Shown here one piece after another: positions 1 to 8,472 of a stretch of DNA of 33,842 nucleotides. The position numbers and the translations under genes are program-made. The DNA is taken from positions 1 through 33,842 of the forward strand of contig JAISBH010000245.1 in NCBI GenBank assembly GCA_031266295.1. The letters run 5' to 3'. The notes below the pieces were generated by a model. The model had not been told where the DNA came from. It searched no databases and worked only from the letters and a program-made list of their open reading frames with translations. This DNA is from Oscillospiraceae bacterium. GTDB taxonomy: Bacteria; Bacillota; Clostridia; Christensenellales; Aristaeellaceae. Position 1 is the stretch's first letter. Every line of letters begins with the position of its first letter.

Positions 1-1775
1 CCTGATCCATGAACATCTGGTGATACAGACCCTTCTTCTCCAGCAGTTCAGCGTGCGTGCCTCGCTCGGCCACGCGCCCGTCGTCCAGCACGATTATCTG
101 ATCGGCATGGATAACCGAAGATATGCGGTGCGCGATGATGAACGTCGTGCTCGAGGTAAATTGTTGGTTGCGGCTGGCCAATCCTTGCTGGATATCAGAC
201 TCGGTCTCCATATCGACCGCCGAGGTCGCGTCATCCAGCACCAGTATCTTCGGATCATACGCCAGCGCGCGCGCTATAGAGACGCGCTGCTTCTGACCGC
301 CGGACAACCCAAGGCCGCGCTCACCGACGACGGTGTCCCATCCCTGAGGCAGCTTCTCAATAAAATCGTGCGCCTGCGCGATCCTCGCTGCGGATTCGAC
401 AGCGTCCATATCCAATCCTGGCTGGCCGAACGCTACGTTCTCGCGTATCGAGTCAGAGAACAGGAAGGTATCCTGCATCACGAACCCGATCGATCGGCGC
501 AGATTATGTAGCCGTTGCTTCCTAACATCAACTCCGTCGACCATCACGCTGCCAGAGCGGATGTCGTAGAACCGCGCCAGCAGATATACCAGCGTCGTCT
601 TGCCGCTGCCCGTCGCGCCCATTATCGCAACGGTCTCGCCTGGTTTAGCCTCCAGGCTGACGCCGCGCAATACTACTTGCTCGCGGTAGGCGAACGTCAC
701 GTCGTCCAGTTTTACATGGCCGAGCCGGACGGACGGTTCCTCTATCTCGGGCGGATCCTTGACCGTCGCGCCCAGATCCAGGTAGTAGAACAGCTTCTCC
801 GCCGAAGACAGCCCTTGCGCATACACGTTAACAAAGTTGGCCAACATGCGCAGCGGGTTGACCAGAACCCACACATATCCCGTCGCCGCAATGAGCGATC
901 CAAGATCCAGCGTCCCACGCTCAACCAGCCAGCCGCCGCACAGAAGCAGCATCGGCACGGCCAGACTGCTGAGGAAGTCCATCACCGGGTTGAAGTTGGA
1001 CCAGATATGCGTCGCGTTCATGTGCAGGTTGCGAACCTTCTGATTGTCCTTCTCGAACTGAGCGCTCTCATACGGTTCACGCGCGAAGGCCTTCACCACG
1101 CGCACGCCCGCTATATTCTCCTGGGTGCGCGTGTTCAGCACTGCGTTCTGCTCGCGTACGGCCGCGTGTGCCGGACGGATCTTCTTATTGAAGAAGTACG
1201 CGAACACAGACAGCGGGATAGCGGCCGCAAGCGTGACCGCCGTGAGCAGCCAGCTGATCGAACCCATGAATATCAGTGCGCCGATGAACACGAACGCTTG
1301 CTCACACATCGTCTGACAGAAGTTCATTATGAAGTTGCGCACACCCTCCAGATCGCCAGTCATTCGCGACATGATCTCGCCGATCCGGTGCGTATCGTAG
1401 AACGAGTGGCTTTGCGCCTGGAGTTTGGCGTACAGGTCGGTTCTCAGCTGATAGATGGTATCCTGGGATACGCGTTCGAATAACATTCCGCGGTTGTACA
1501 GCAGGAACAGTCGGATAACGGTCAACCCCATCAGCAGCCCACCCAACCTCCACATCAGCGTGAAATCACGGTTGGGGATGACGTTGTTCACGACCTCGCG
1601 CGTTATCAACGGGAACAGCAGCCGCAGCAGCTGGCCGATCAGCATCATGACTACGCCGACCGCCATTCGCTTGCGGTAAGGGCTTAGCCGCTCGAATATC
1701 CGTACGAGCATCCCCTGAGGTTTTCGGATTCGGAAGTTGAAACGCGATGGTCGTCGTGACGCGTTTGTCTCCATC
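1..1775 (-). CDS. ABC-type exporter half-transporter (membrane domain fused to ATPase), 3' end cut by window
   Basis: Probable multidrug or lipid exporter subunit of the MsbA/LmrA type in the cytoplasmic membrane. My translation of the reverse strand from the ATG at 1775 gives about 591 residues. An N-terminal six-helix membrane domain is followed by an ATPase domain with Walker A GATGSGKT (near 611-634), a Q-loop (VMQDTF), the signature LSGGQKQR, Walker B ILVLDD and an H-loop (IIAHRIS). The residue after the Walker B aspartate is Asp, not the catalytic Glu (LDDATSAVD). In known heterodimeric exporters such as TM287/288 and BmrCD this marks the subunit with the degenerate ATP site. A canonical partner would then be expected, probably downstream beyond the left edge (inference). 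The start lies 6 bases after the cimA stop, with GAAGGAAGG inside the end of cimA as ribosome site, so it belongs to the same operon. Only a short C-terminal piece should be missing. Confidence 0.93.
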
Positions 1776-1781
1776 GAATGA

Positions 1782-3347
1782 TTACCTTCCTTCGCCAGTC
1801 AACCCGGATAATTTGTACTCTATCGAGTCCGTCAACGCGCGCCAGCACGCCTCCATTATATTCCGTGACACGCCCACAGTACCCCAGACCGCCGCGCCAT
1901 CCGTCGATTCGATGCTCACCCGCACCGTCGAGCCGGTGCCGCCGCTGTCTATCACGCGCACCTTGAAATCCACCAGCCGTACCTCCGCCAGTTCCGGGTA
2001 GAAGACGCTCAGCGCCTTCCTCAGCGCTTGATCCAGCGCGTCAACCGGGCCGTCTCCTTCCGCCGCCGTGATCTCCTTGCGCCCGTTCACCGCGATCTTG
2101 ATGTAAGCCTGCGCGCCGCCGGTGGACCACGGCTGCTCGCAGAACACTCGGAAGTCTAACGCCTCGAAGTGAGGTTCCGCCCTGCCTAGCAGGCGCAGCG
2201 CCATCAGCCGGAACGATCCCTCCGCCCCCTCGTACACGTACCCCGCCTGCTCGCTTCGCTTCATCTGCTCCACAATATCCGTCACGCGCGGATCGTCGCG
2301 GGTTAGATCGGGCGCGATGTCCAGCAGCTGTGCCATTAACGCTGTGCGTCCCGCCTGGTCGCTTATAAGCAGCCGCCGATTGTTCCCTACGCGCGAGGGA
2401 TCGATGTGCTCGAAACTGCGGTGATCCTTGCGCACGCCGTCGGTATGCATACCGCCCTTGTGCGCAAACGCGCTCGCGCCGACATACGGCGTACGCGGCG
2501 GCACCTCCAGGTTCATGATGTCCGCGATAAACCGCGCCGTCCGCGTCAGCGCGGGCAGCCTCTTCTCGCAGCTGGTCTCAAGGTTCATCTTCTCCGACAG
2601 TGCGGGCAGAATGCTGCATAGATCGGCGTTGCCACACCGTTCGCCCACGCCGCAGAACGTGCCGTGCACAATGGCCGCGCCCGCCTCGACCGCGCACAGC
2701 GTGTTCGCTACAGCCGTGCCAGTGTCGTTGTGACAGTGAACGCCAATCGGCGCGTCCCACTCCAGCGCGGCGGCGCGCACAATCTCGGCGGCGCGCCATG
2801 GCAGCGTGCCGCCGTTTGTGTCGCACAGTATCACCGCTACCGCGCCGCCGCGCAAGGCAGCCCTTACGCACTCGCGCGCGAACAGCGCGTCCTGGCTATA
2901 CCCGTCGAAATAATGCTCTGCGTCGAAGTGCACCGTCCGTCCCCGTTCAGTCAGGTACCTGACAGATTCCTCGATCATCAGGAGATTCCGTTCGGGAGGG
3001 ACGCGCAGCACGCCACGTACATGGAACAGCGACGCCTTGCCGAACAGCACGATTGTGTCCGTCTTGGCCTTGAGCAGCGCGGCAAGTCCCGCGTCATTTT
3101 CGACAGCGGAATCCGCGCGCCGGGTTGCGCCGAACGCCGCGAGTTTTGCGTGATTTAGCGCCGGAGGATCGGCAAAAAACGCCGCGTCCTTTGGATTCGC
3201 CGTCGGATTGCCGCCCTCGACGATGTCTACGCCCAAGCGATCCAGTTCCCGCGCGACACGTTCCTTGTCCTCAACAGAGAAACTGACGCCCTCCGACTGC
3301 GCGCCGTCGCGCAGTGTCGTATCAAGAACCGTTATAGCTCGCCGCAT
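1782..3347 (-). CDS. cimA: (R)-citramalate synthase
   Basis: Condenses pyruvate with acetyl-CoA to (R)-citramalate, the first step of the threonine-independent route to 2-oxobutyrate and isoleucine. The 521 residues show the DRE-TIM metallolyase N-terminus (LDTTLRDGAQSEG), the metal-binding HCHNDTG segment, the VHGTFCGVGERCGNADL segment and HKGGMH, then a C-terminal LeuA-type allosteric domain (about 390-510). Length and the N-terminal DTTLRDGAQ..GVSFS pattern fit the CimA/2-isopropylmalate-synthase-like family (TIGR00977 type) better than plain LeuA. No clear ribosome site precedes the ATG. The upstream gene ends 12 bases earlier, so translational coupling is likely. It sits between the C_GCAxxG_C_C gene and the ABC exporter on the same strand. 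Substrate specificity is inferred from family. Confidence 0.92.
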   Translation of the reverse strand: MRRAITVLDTTLRDGAQSEGVSFSVEDKERVARELDRLGVDIVEGGNPTANPKDAAFFADPPALNHAKLAAFGATRRADSAVENDAGLAALLKAKTDTIVLFGKASLFHVRGVLRVPPERNLLMIEESVRYLTERGRTVHFDAEHYFDGYSQDALFARECVRAALRGGAVAVILCDTNGGTLPWRAAEIVRAAALEWDAPIGVHCHNDTGTAVANTLCAVEAGAAIVHGTFCGVGERCGNADLCSILPALSEKMNLETSCEKRLPALTRTARFIADIMNLEVPPRTPYVGASAFAHKGGMHTDGVRKDHRSFEHIDPSRVGNNRRLLISDQAGRTALMAQLLDIAPDLTRDDPRVTDIVEQMKRSEQAGYVYEGAEGSFRLMALRLLGRAEPHFEALDFRVFCEQPWSTGGAQAYIKIAVNGRKEITAAEGDGPVDALDQALRKALSVFYPELAEVRLVDFKVRVIDSGGTGSTVRVSIESTDGAAVWGTVGVSRNIMEACWRALTDSIEYKLSGLTGEGR

Positions 3348-3359
3348 GTTAAAAGGACA

Positions 3360-3842
3360 TCAGCGTTCATGATCGAGTCCAAGCTCGGCCTCCAACAGCG
3401 TAACGGCACGCTCAATCAGCCGATCGCAAGGCCGCACATCCATCGGCGGCATCGGATCGGCGCGGCTGGTCAGCCCCAGCAGTCTCATGCAATTCAGCGT
3501 GCCTTCCGCCTGTTCAAACGGTTCGCCCACGCGGCGTACCGATTCATAAATCGCCTGCTTGCGTTCCGGCGTCGGCGCCCCTTCGCCTCCATTAATCCAT
3601 CCCAACACGATGGACGCGCCCACTACCGCGCCGCATACCTCGCGCATCTGTCCGACGCCGCCGCCCAGCCCTGCGCCAAGCCGCGTTGCCTGACTCTCAT
3701 CAAGACCCATATCCCGCGCAAAGGCTATCAGCACACCCTGCGCACAGTTATAACCCTGTCTATGACAGTCGACCGCGCGCATCGCCCGGCTCGGCTCGCG
3801 CGAAGCGACCAAAACCGCCTCGGTTAACTCAGTACTATCCAT
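3360..3842 (-). CDS. C_GCAxxG_C_C family protein (putative redox or metal-binding)
   Basis: A cysteine-rich protein of about 160 residues, matching the C_GCAxxG_C_C family (TIGR01909/PF09719) by its order of cysteines and glycines: an early Cys then YNCAQG, a glycine-rich LGAGLGGGVGQ stretch, CGAVVGA, then LNC and a late Cys (VRPCD). The family has no firmly assigned biochemical role; some members sit beside redox enzymes, which fits the rubrerythrin gene just upstream. The reading frame is open further upstream, but the ATG at 3842 is chosen because it lies 5 bases after the rubrerythrin stop, whereas the longer start would overlap rubrerythrin by over 100 bases. The ribosome site (AAGGA) is very close to the ATG, so coupling to rubrerythrin is likely. 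Confidence 0.8.
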   Translation of the reverse strand: MDSTELTEAVLVASREPSRAMRAVDCHRQGYNCAQGVLIAFARDMGLDESQATRLGAGLGGGVGQMREVCGAVVGASIVLGWINGGEGAPTPERKQAIYESVRRVGEPFEQAEGTLNCMRLLGLTSRADPMPPMDVRPCDRLIERAVTLLEAELGLDHER

Positions 3843-3847
3843 TATCC

Positions 3848-4390
3848 TTAATAATTCTCGTTGTTGATCTGGAAGTATGCCTGCGCGTGCTTGCATACCG
3901 GGCATACGACTGGCGCATCCGTGCCGGCATGGATATGCCCGCAGTTCGTACAGATCCACGTTTGGGACTGGTCGCGGTGGAACACCACGCCCTGCTTGAT
4001 GTTGTCGGCCAGTTTGAGGTAGCGTTCCTCATGGCGCTTCTCAATGGCGGCGACGCCCTCCATCTGCGCAGCGATGGCGTTGAAACCTTCTTCACGCGCG
4101 GTTTGCGCGAATCCGGAGTACATGTCCGTCCATTCGTAATGCTCTCCCGCGGCCGCGTCGAGCAGGTTCACGTCGGTCTTGGGGATAGAACCACCGTGCA
4201 GAAGCTTAAACCACAGCTCGGCGTGTTCCTTTTCGTTGCCCGCCGTCTCGGTGAAGATATTGCCGATCTGAACCAGGCCGTCCTTCTTGGCCTGGCTTGC
4301 GTAGTAGCTGTATTTCGTATACGCCTGCGCCTCGCCCGCGAACGCCGCCATAAGGTTAGCCCAGGTCTTGGTGCCTTGCAGATCCGCCAT
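3848..4390 (-). CDS. rbr: Rubrerythrin
   Basis: A cytoplasmic peroxide-scavenging protein of anaerobes: a diiron four-helix bundle followed by a rubredoxin-like iron site that passes electrons to it. The 180 residues contain the ferritin-like ligand pattern (E20, the ETAGNEKEH segment near 48-56, the EKRHEERY segment near 117-124) and a C-terminal Fe(Cys)4 site formed by CTNC (C147, C150) and CPVC (C163, C166). Length is usual for the classical form. A strong ribosome site (TTAGGAGGGTGAC) precedes the ATG. It is the first gene of the minus-strand run. I saw no convincing PerR box or clean promoter upstream. Confidence 0.96.
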   Translation of the reverse strand: MADLQGTKTWANLMAAFAGEAQAYTKYSYYASQAKKDGLVQIGNIFTETAGNEKEHAELWFKLLHGGSIPKTDVNLLDAAAGEHYEWTDMYSGFAQTAREEGFNAIAAQMEGVAAIEKRHEERYLKLADNIKQGVVFHRDQSQTWICTNCGHIHAGTDAPVVCPVCKHAQAYFQINNENY

Positions 4391-4579
4391 GTCACCCTCC
4401 TAATCGTCGCTGTCATCGTCCAGTATCTATAGTGGAATATCCTGTCCGGAATTATCCCACCCGCGATATTTTACACCTAACGAAGGATGAGCGCAAGGCG
4501 GCGGAGCATCCAACTCCAAAAAGACAGCCGCGCCGGATCTTTTCTCCGGCGCGGCTATTAGCATGGCTTCCAGTGATAG
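4391..4579. other. Intergenic region with the terminator of the sugar importer 1 operon
   Basis: Non-coding. Its left part is the 5' leader of rubrerythrin (minus strand), with two near-identical direct copies of GGATA(A)TTCC in its reverse complement (about 4430-4455) of unknown meaning. Its right part holds the terminator listed separately. Confidence 0.6.
4518..4555 (-). terminator. Rho-independent terminator after sugar importer 1
   Basis: Arms 4527-4537 and 4545-4555 form a perfect 11-bp GC-rich stem with a 7-base loop. Read on the minus strand the stem is followed by TGTCTTTTTGG, giving the U-run. It lies 24 bases past the stop of the solute-binding protein gene. Confidence 0.9.
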
Positions 4580-6121
4580 TTACTTGTACATATTATCCCA
4601 CGCCGCGATCTTTTCCTCCATGACTGCCTGGCCGCCATCGCGCATGTACTGATCGCGCAATTCGTGGAATACCTTCAGGCAATCCTCAGGCGCGGCCATC
4701 GTCGCCTTGGTTAGCAGCTCGCGCTTGAACGCGGTCAGCGACGTGTTGTACTGCGCGTCAGCGGTAAGGATTACATCGAAGTGGAAGTTCGTTACCAGCG
4801 GATCGATTGCAGCGACGTCGAACATCGCCTCGAATTTATCCGCGTAGTTTTGATATGAGTAAGACTGCGCCTTTATCAACAGCGATGGATCGGAGAATTC
4901 CTGCCCGTTTGTCAGCAGCGTATAGTCGATGTTTTGCATACTGTCGAACTTGGTCTCGTCCGTCACGTCCAGCAGGATCGGCACGCCTTCCTCGTCCAGC
5001 TCGTGATGCTTGCCTTCCTCGCCGTTCTGCAGGAAGTACAGCGTATCCAGATCGGTCAGCCAATCCAGGTACATCACTGCCGCCTCGGGATTCTTGGCGT
5101 AAACAGGGATAAAGTTGAATATCCCGTTGGGCGCGTACATCGCGTGATAGTACTTGGCCGGATCGGTCACGGACTCAAACGCGTTTACCGATACCAGGTC
5201 GGCTTCGGGTTCAAACGCGTTCAGCGTGCCCAAGATGCCCGGCGATACGCGGATCGGGTGATCGTAGTTGTAGGTATAGCCGCCAGCCTGACCCGCCGCG
5301 ACCGCCTTGGTATGCGTCTCGTTATTATCCAGTGCGAAGTCCGGCGACACCAAGCCCTCGTTGTACAGCTTGTTTAAGAACAGCACGTAGTCGTCGTAGC
5401 CATCCCACAGGATGTCGGGCACGGTCGCCAGCGTCTTTGCATCGAGGCTAGAGATATACGACAGCATCAGGTGGTTGTGGGTCGTAAGGTCGTAGTTGAA
5501 CGCGTAAGGAACCAGGTTCTCCACATTCCCCGGATTCTGATCGCGGAACGCCACTAGCGCGTTATAGAATTCTTCCTTGGTTTCGGGCACCGACAGACCC
5601 AGCTTATCCAGCCAGTCTTTGCGCAGGAAGAATCCGTTCGTCGCCAGCACGACGCGCTTGGCTGGCACGGCGTATTGACCACCCTCGAATATGCCGAACT
5701 TGAGCAGGTCTTCACCCAGGTATTCCTTGATGCCTTTGCCGTACTCGTTGAGCAGATCGGTCAGCTCAATGACGCCGCCCTGCTGCACGTAGTTCGTGAT
5801 TACCGACTCCGTATATGTAAAATGGATGTCGGCTGCGTCTCCCGAGGCCATCAGCACGTTGAGCTTATCGATTTCCTCGCTGCGCGGGATCGGGATAAAC
5901 TTGACAGTTATGTTGCGCGGATCGCCGAAATCCTTCTGGATCCAATCAGTCCACCAGTTGTTGTCCACCGGCGTTTGTCCCGTTGCTCCCCGGTCGAAGA
6001 CTGCCACCTTCAACGTGATCGGCTGGTCGTACCGGAACGGCGCGACTTCTTCGGCCGCCGCGAACGACAGCAGCGACAGGCACATCATCAGGCACAGAAC
6101 CAATGATACCATTCTCTTCAT
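4580..6121 (-). CDS. Extracellular solute-binding protein of sugar ABC importer 1 (LplA-like)
   Basis: A 513-residue substrate-capture protein for a carbohydrate ABC importer, exported by Sec. The N-terminus has a positive start (MKR), a hydrophobic core and an alanine-rich cleavage region (SFAAAEE, near residues 18-25). No lipobox cysteine is present at the expected place, so it does not look like a classical lipoprotein. The body resembles the family 1/LplA group of oligosaccharide-binding proteins: a WTDWIQKDFGDP opening and an LNVLMASGDAADI segment. It is the last gene of a permease-permease-binding protein operon and has a ribosome site (GGGAGG) before the ATG. The substrate cannot be told from sequence; complex or uronate-containing oligosaccharides are known for relatives. 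Confidence 0.88.
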   Translation of the reverse strand: MKRMVSLVLCLMMCLSLLSFAAAEEVAPFRYDQPITLKVAVFDRGATGQTPVDNNWWTDWIQKDFGDPRNITVKFIPIPRSEEIDKLNVLMASGDAADIHFTYTESVITNYVQQGGVIELTDLLNEYGKGIKEYLGEDLLKFGIFEGGQYAVPAKRVVLATNGFFLRKDWLDKLGLSVPETKEEFYNALVAFRDQNPGNVENLVPYAFNYDLTTHNHLMLSYISSLDAKTLATVPDILWDGYDDYVLFLNKLYNEGLVSPDFALDNNETHTKAVAAGQAGGYTYNYDHPIRVSPGILGTLNAFEPEADLVSVNAFESVTDPAKYYHAMYAPNGIFNFIPVYAKNPEAAVMYLDWLTDLDTLYFLQNGEEGKHHELDEEGVPILLDVTDETKFDSMQNIDYTLLTNGQEFSDPSLLIKAQSYSYQNYADKFEAMFDVAAIDPLVTNFHFDVILTADAQYNTSLTAFKRELLTKATMAAPEDCLKVFHELRDQYMRDGGQAVMEEKIAAWDNMYK

Positions 6122-6145
6122 ACTCCAGTTGCCTCCCTGTTTTAT

Positions 6146-7063
6146 TTATTCCTTAACGGCGCCGATCATCACGCCCTGCACGAAGTACCTCTGCAGGAAC
6201 GGATACACTATCAAGATAGGCACCGTCGCGAACACAATAGCCGCGGACTTGATCGTATCGGACAGCACTGCGTTCCGTCCGCCCTCGATCATGTTTACCT
6301 CTGTATCCGTGCTGTTGAACACCACCTGGTACAGCTTCATCTGCAGCGTGTAATACTGGGTGGAGTTGATGTAGTAGCGCACATCCGCGAACGTGTTCCA
6401 GCGCGATACCGCGTAGAACAGGCTCAGCGTCGCCAGCGCCGGCACGGACAGCGGCAGTGCTATCTTCCACAGTACGGTGAAATCCCCTCCTCCGTCGATC
6501 ATCGCGGATTCCTCCAGGCTGGCCGGTATGCTGCTGAAGAAGTTGCGCAGTATGATCGTGTTGTATGTGGATATCAGTATCGGTAGCAGCAGCGACAGCG
6601 GCCTGTCCACCAGTCCGAGCGTCTTGATCCATAGATACTCCGGGATGATGCCGCCCGAGAAGTACATGGGGATCAATATGAACAGCATCAGACCCTTGCG
6701 GCCCGGCAAACGCGCCTTGCACAGCGGATACGCCAGCAGCACGCTCCCTGTCATCGCCAGCACGGTATAGCTCATGGTCAGCGCGATGGAGAACACCAGC
6801 GCGCGCTGCATGCTCTTATCCATGAACACGGACGTATAGGCGTTGAAGTTGAAGTCCTTCGGCCAGAACGTCACCTTGCGGGCGAGCACGGCGTCGCGTC
6901 CCGACATCGACAGCGCTAGTATGTGCAGCACGGGTATCACGCAGATCGCTACGCTGGCGATTACCACCGCGTATATGATTACGCTTGAGAACCCATACCG
7001 CTGCGCGTTCAAGCGGCCGCCGGAACGCCTCGGGGTTCTTTGAGGCTGAACACCGTTTACCAT
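6146..7063 (-). CDS. Sugar ABC importer 1 permease, LplC/YtcP-like
   Basis: A 305-residue inner permease of the carbohydrate uptake (CUT1) class with about six membrane helices, the first after a basic cytoplasmic start (residues 1-25). The EAA loop that contacts the ATPase is visible as ESAMIDGGGDF..WKIALPLS. It ends in the family's usual FLQRYFVQGVMIGAVKE. Its ATG overlaps the last 7 bases of the upstream permease gene, so the two are translationally coupled. Together with that permease it forms the membrane channel. No ATPase gene lies in this operon, as in LplABC-type systems that borrow a shared MsmX-like ATPase. Confidence 0.92.
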   Translation of the reverse strand: MVNGVQPQRTPRRSGGRLNAQRYGFSSVIIYAVVIASVAICVIPVLHILALSMSGRDAVLARKVTFWPKDFNFNAYTSVFMDKSMQRALVFSIALTMSYTVLAMTGSVLLAYPLCKARLPGRKGLMLFILIPMYFSGGIIPEYLWIKTLGLVDRPLSLLLPILISTYNTIILRNFFSSIPASLEESAMIDGGGDFTVLWKIALPLSVPALATLSLFYAVSRWNTFADVRYYINSTQYYTLQMKLYQVVFNSTDTEVNMIEGGRNAVLSDTIKSAAIVFATVPILIVYPFLQRYFVQGVMIGAVKE

Positions 7064-7998
7064 AGCCCATCCTCCCCCAACCGCTTCGCGCCGATATTAG
7101 CCGCCAGCAGGAACAGCATGTTCACCACAGAACCGAACATCCCCACCGCCGTCGCGAATGAGTACCGCGCGTTACGCAGACCCATCTTGTATACGAACGT
7201 GGATATGACCTCCGCCACGTTCAGCACCATGTCGTTGGCCATCACGTACGGCCGTTCAAACCCGATGGCGACCATCTGTCCCAGGCGCAGTATCAGCATT
7301 ACGACGATCGTCGGCATTATGCACGGCAGCGTCACATGGATTATCCGCCGCCAGCGTCCGCATCCGTCCACCTCAGACGCTTCGTACAGATCCGTGTTGA
7401 CCGCCGATATAGCCGCCAGGTAGATGATCGTGCCCCAGCCGGCGCTCTGCCATATCCCCACCGCGACGTATACGATCGTCCAATTCGTCTCGTTCATCAG
7501 GAAATTCGCGTTGCGGCCCAGAAGTTTGGACGCTACTTGGTTCGCCATGCCCGTGCTGCCGAATATCTGCGTGACGATGCCTCCAATGATTATCCACGAC
7601 AAAAAATGAGGCAGGTATAATATCGTCTGCGATATGCGCTTGATCGTCAGCGAACGCATCTCATACAGAAACACCGCCAGTATTATCGGCATCGGGAACC
7701 CGAACGCCAGATCCAGCGCGTTTAGTATGACTGTGTTCTTCAGCGCGAGCCAGAACTTGGGGTTTGTGAATATTTCCTGGAATACCTTTGTGCCTACCCA
7801 CGGGCTGGCCCACATGCCCTTGAACATATTGAAGTTTTTGAACGCAACCTGAAGTCCCATCAGCGGCGCGTACCGGAATACGGCGTACTGAATAAGCGGC
7901 AGCGCGAGCATCAGGTACAACATGCGGCTACGGTAGATGCGTTTCATCAACGAACTACGATAAAAACGCCGCCGCGCGGTGGGTGAAGCGGTGGTCAT
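7057..7998 (-). CDS. Sugar ABC importer 1 permease, LplB-like
   Basis: A 313-residue permease, first gene of importer operon 1. A hydrophobic segment near residues 25-45 (YLMLALPLIQYAVFRYAPL) is followed by the LplB hallmark region MGLQVAFKNFNMFKGMWASP and further helices. The ATPase-docking EAA loop reads YEASEVDGCGRW..VTLPCIMP. The ATG at 7998 has an excellent ribosome site (AGGAGGTG). The gene sits directly behind the promoter described at 8048-8076. Confidence 0.93.
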   Translation of the reverse strand: MTTASPTARRRFYRSSLMKRIYRSRMLYLMLALPLIQYAVFRYAPLMGLQVAFKNFNMFKGMWASPWVGTKVFQEIFTNPKFWLALKNTVILNALDLAFGFPMPIILAVFLYEMRSLTIKRISQTILYLPHFLSWIIIGGIVTQIFGSTGMANQVASKLLGRNANFLMNETNWTIVYVAVGIWQSAGWGTIIYLAAISAVNTDLYEASEVDGCGRWRRIIHVTLPCIMPTIVVMLILRLGQMVAIGFERPYVMANDMVLNVAEVISTFVYKMGLRNARYSFATAVGMFGSVVNMLFLLAANIGAKRLGEDGLW

Positions 7999-8022
7999 GC
8001 CGACACCTCCTGCGAGCGATAG

Positions 8023-8042
8023 AAAAATCAGGAATGATTTTT
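8023..8042. promoter_or_regulatory. Perfect palindrome over the importer 1 transcription start (operator candidate)
   Basis: AAAAATCA (8023-8030) and TGATTTTT (8035-8042) are exact inverted repeats separated by GGAA. The site begins at the predicted start of transcription, the usual place for a repressor operator. No matching regulator gene is present in the window. Confidence 0.5.
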
Positions 8043-8047
8043 ATTGC

Positions 8048-8076
8048 ATTATACACCTATCTTCGACAATAGTCAA
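8048..8076 (-). promoter_or_regulatory. Sigma-A promoter of sugar importer 1 operon
   Basis: Minus-strand TTGACT (8071-8076), a 17-base spacer and a perfect TATAAT (8048-8053). The predicted start site is near 8041, about 43 bases before the first permease ATG. Confidence 0.85.
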
Positions 8077-8472
8077 TGACAATTTATTCGAGTTTCATAA
8101 AGGCAACGTCTCTTGCGCCCTTATATATTTATATGACTGCATCTATTCAACCCCGCCCGGCAAGAGCAACAGCAACTGAAGTTCAAAGCTGTAATAAAAT
8201 GAAAACAAGGGACACGGCTTCCGCCGCATCCCGATTAAACAAGATTACCGAAAGACGCTGTTTTCGGCGTGCATTAATATGAAGCGATGCAGTTACCCCG
8301 CGTTAACTAAACGCCGTTATTCGGTTCAGGCCGCAACCCCTATGCGAACGTCCTTGAGAACCGGCATTCATACAACCCCTTTAGAATCAGCGAACGATCC
8401 CTTGAACGATTTCCGCCGCCGAATAAGGCGAGCACAGCGGAACGGCGGTTAAGGCGTCAAGATGAACCCGCG
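8077..8472. other. Intergenic region without a recognisable gene
   Basis: No reading frame with family resemblance. Between 8237 and 8270 there is a small hairpin (CCGAAA..TTTCGG), and near 8419-8452 an inverted repeat (CCGCCG/CGGCGG); either could end the dehydrogenase transcript, but neither is a classic terminator. The 10-mer AACCGGCATT occurs at 8359-8368 and twice more upstream of the glycosyltransferase operon. Confidence 0.5.

Noticed and set aside
20..1483. Long plus-strand frames opposite the ABC exporter
   Set aside because: They are antisense shadows; the minus strand encodes a complete set of ABC ATPase motifs.
4391..4500. A PerR box before rubrerythrin
   Set aside because: Only GGATAATTCC-like direct repeats are present; nothing fits TTATAATnATTATAA.
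7999..8472. A hidden gene in the largest gap beside importer 1
   Set aside because: Only short frames without ribosome sites or family resemblance; promoter and palindrome explain the left part.
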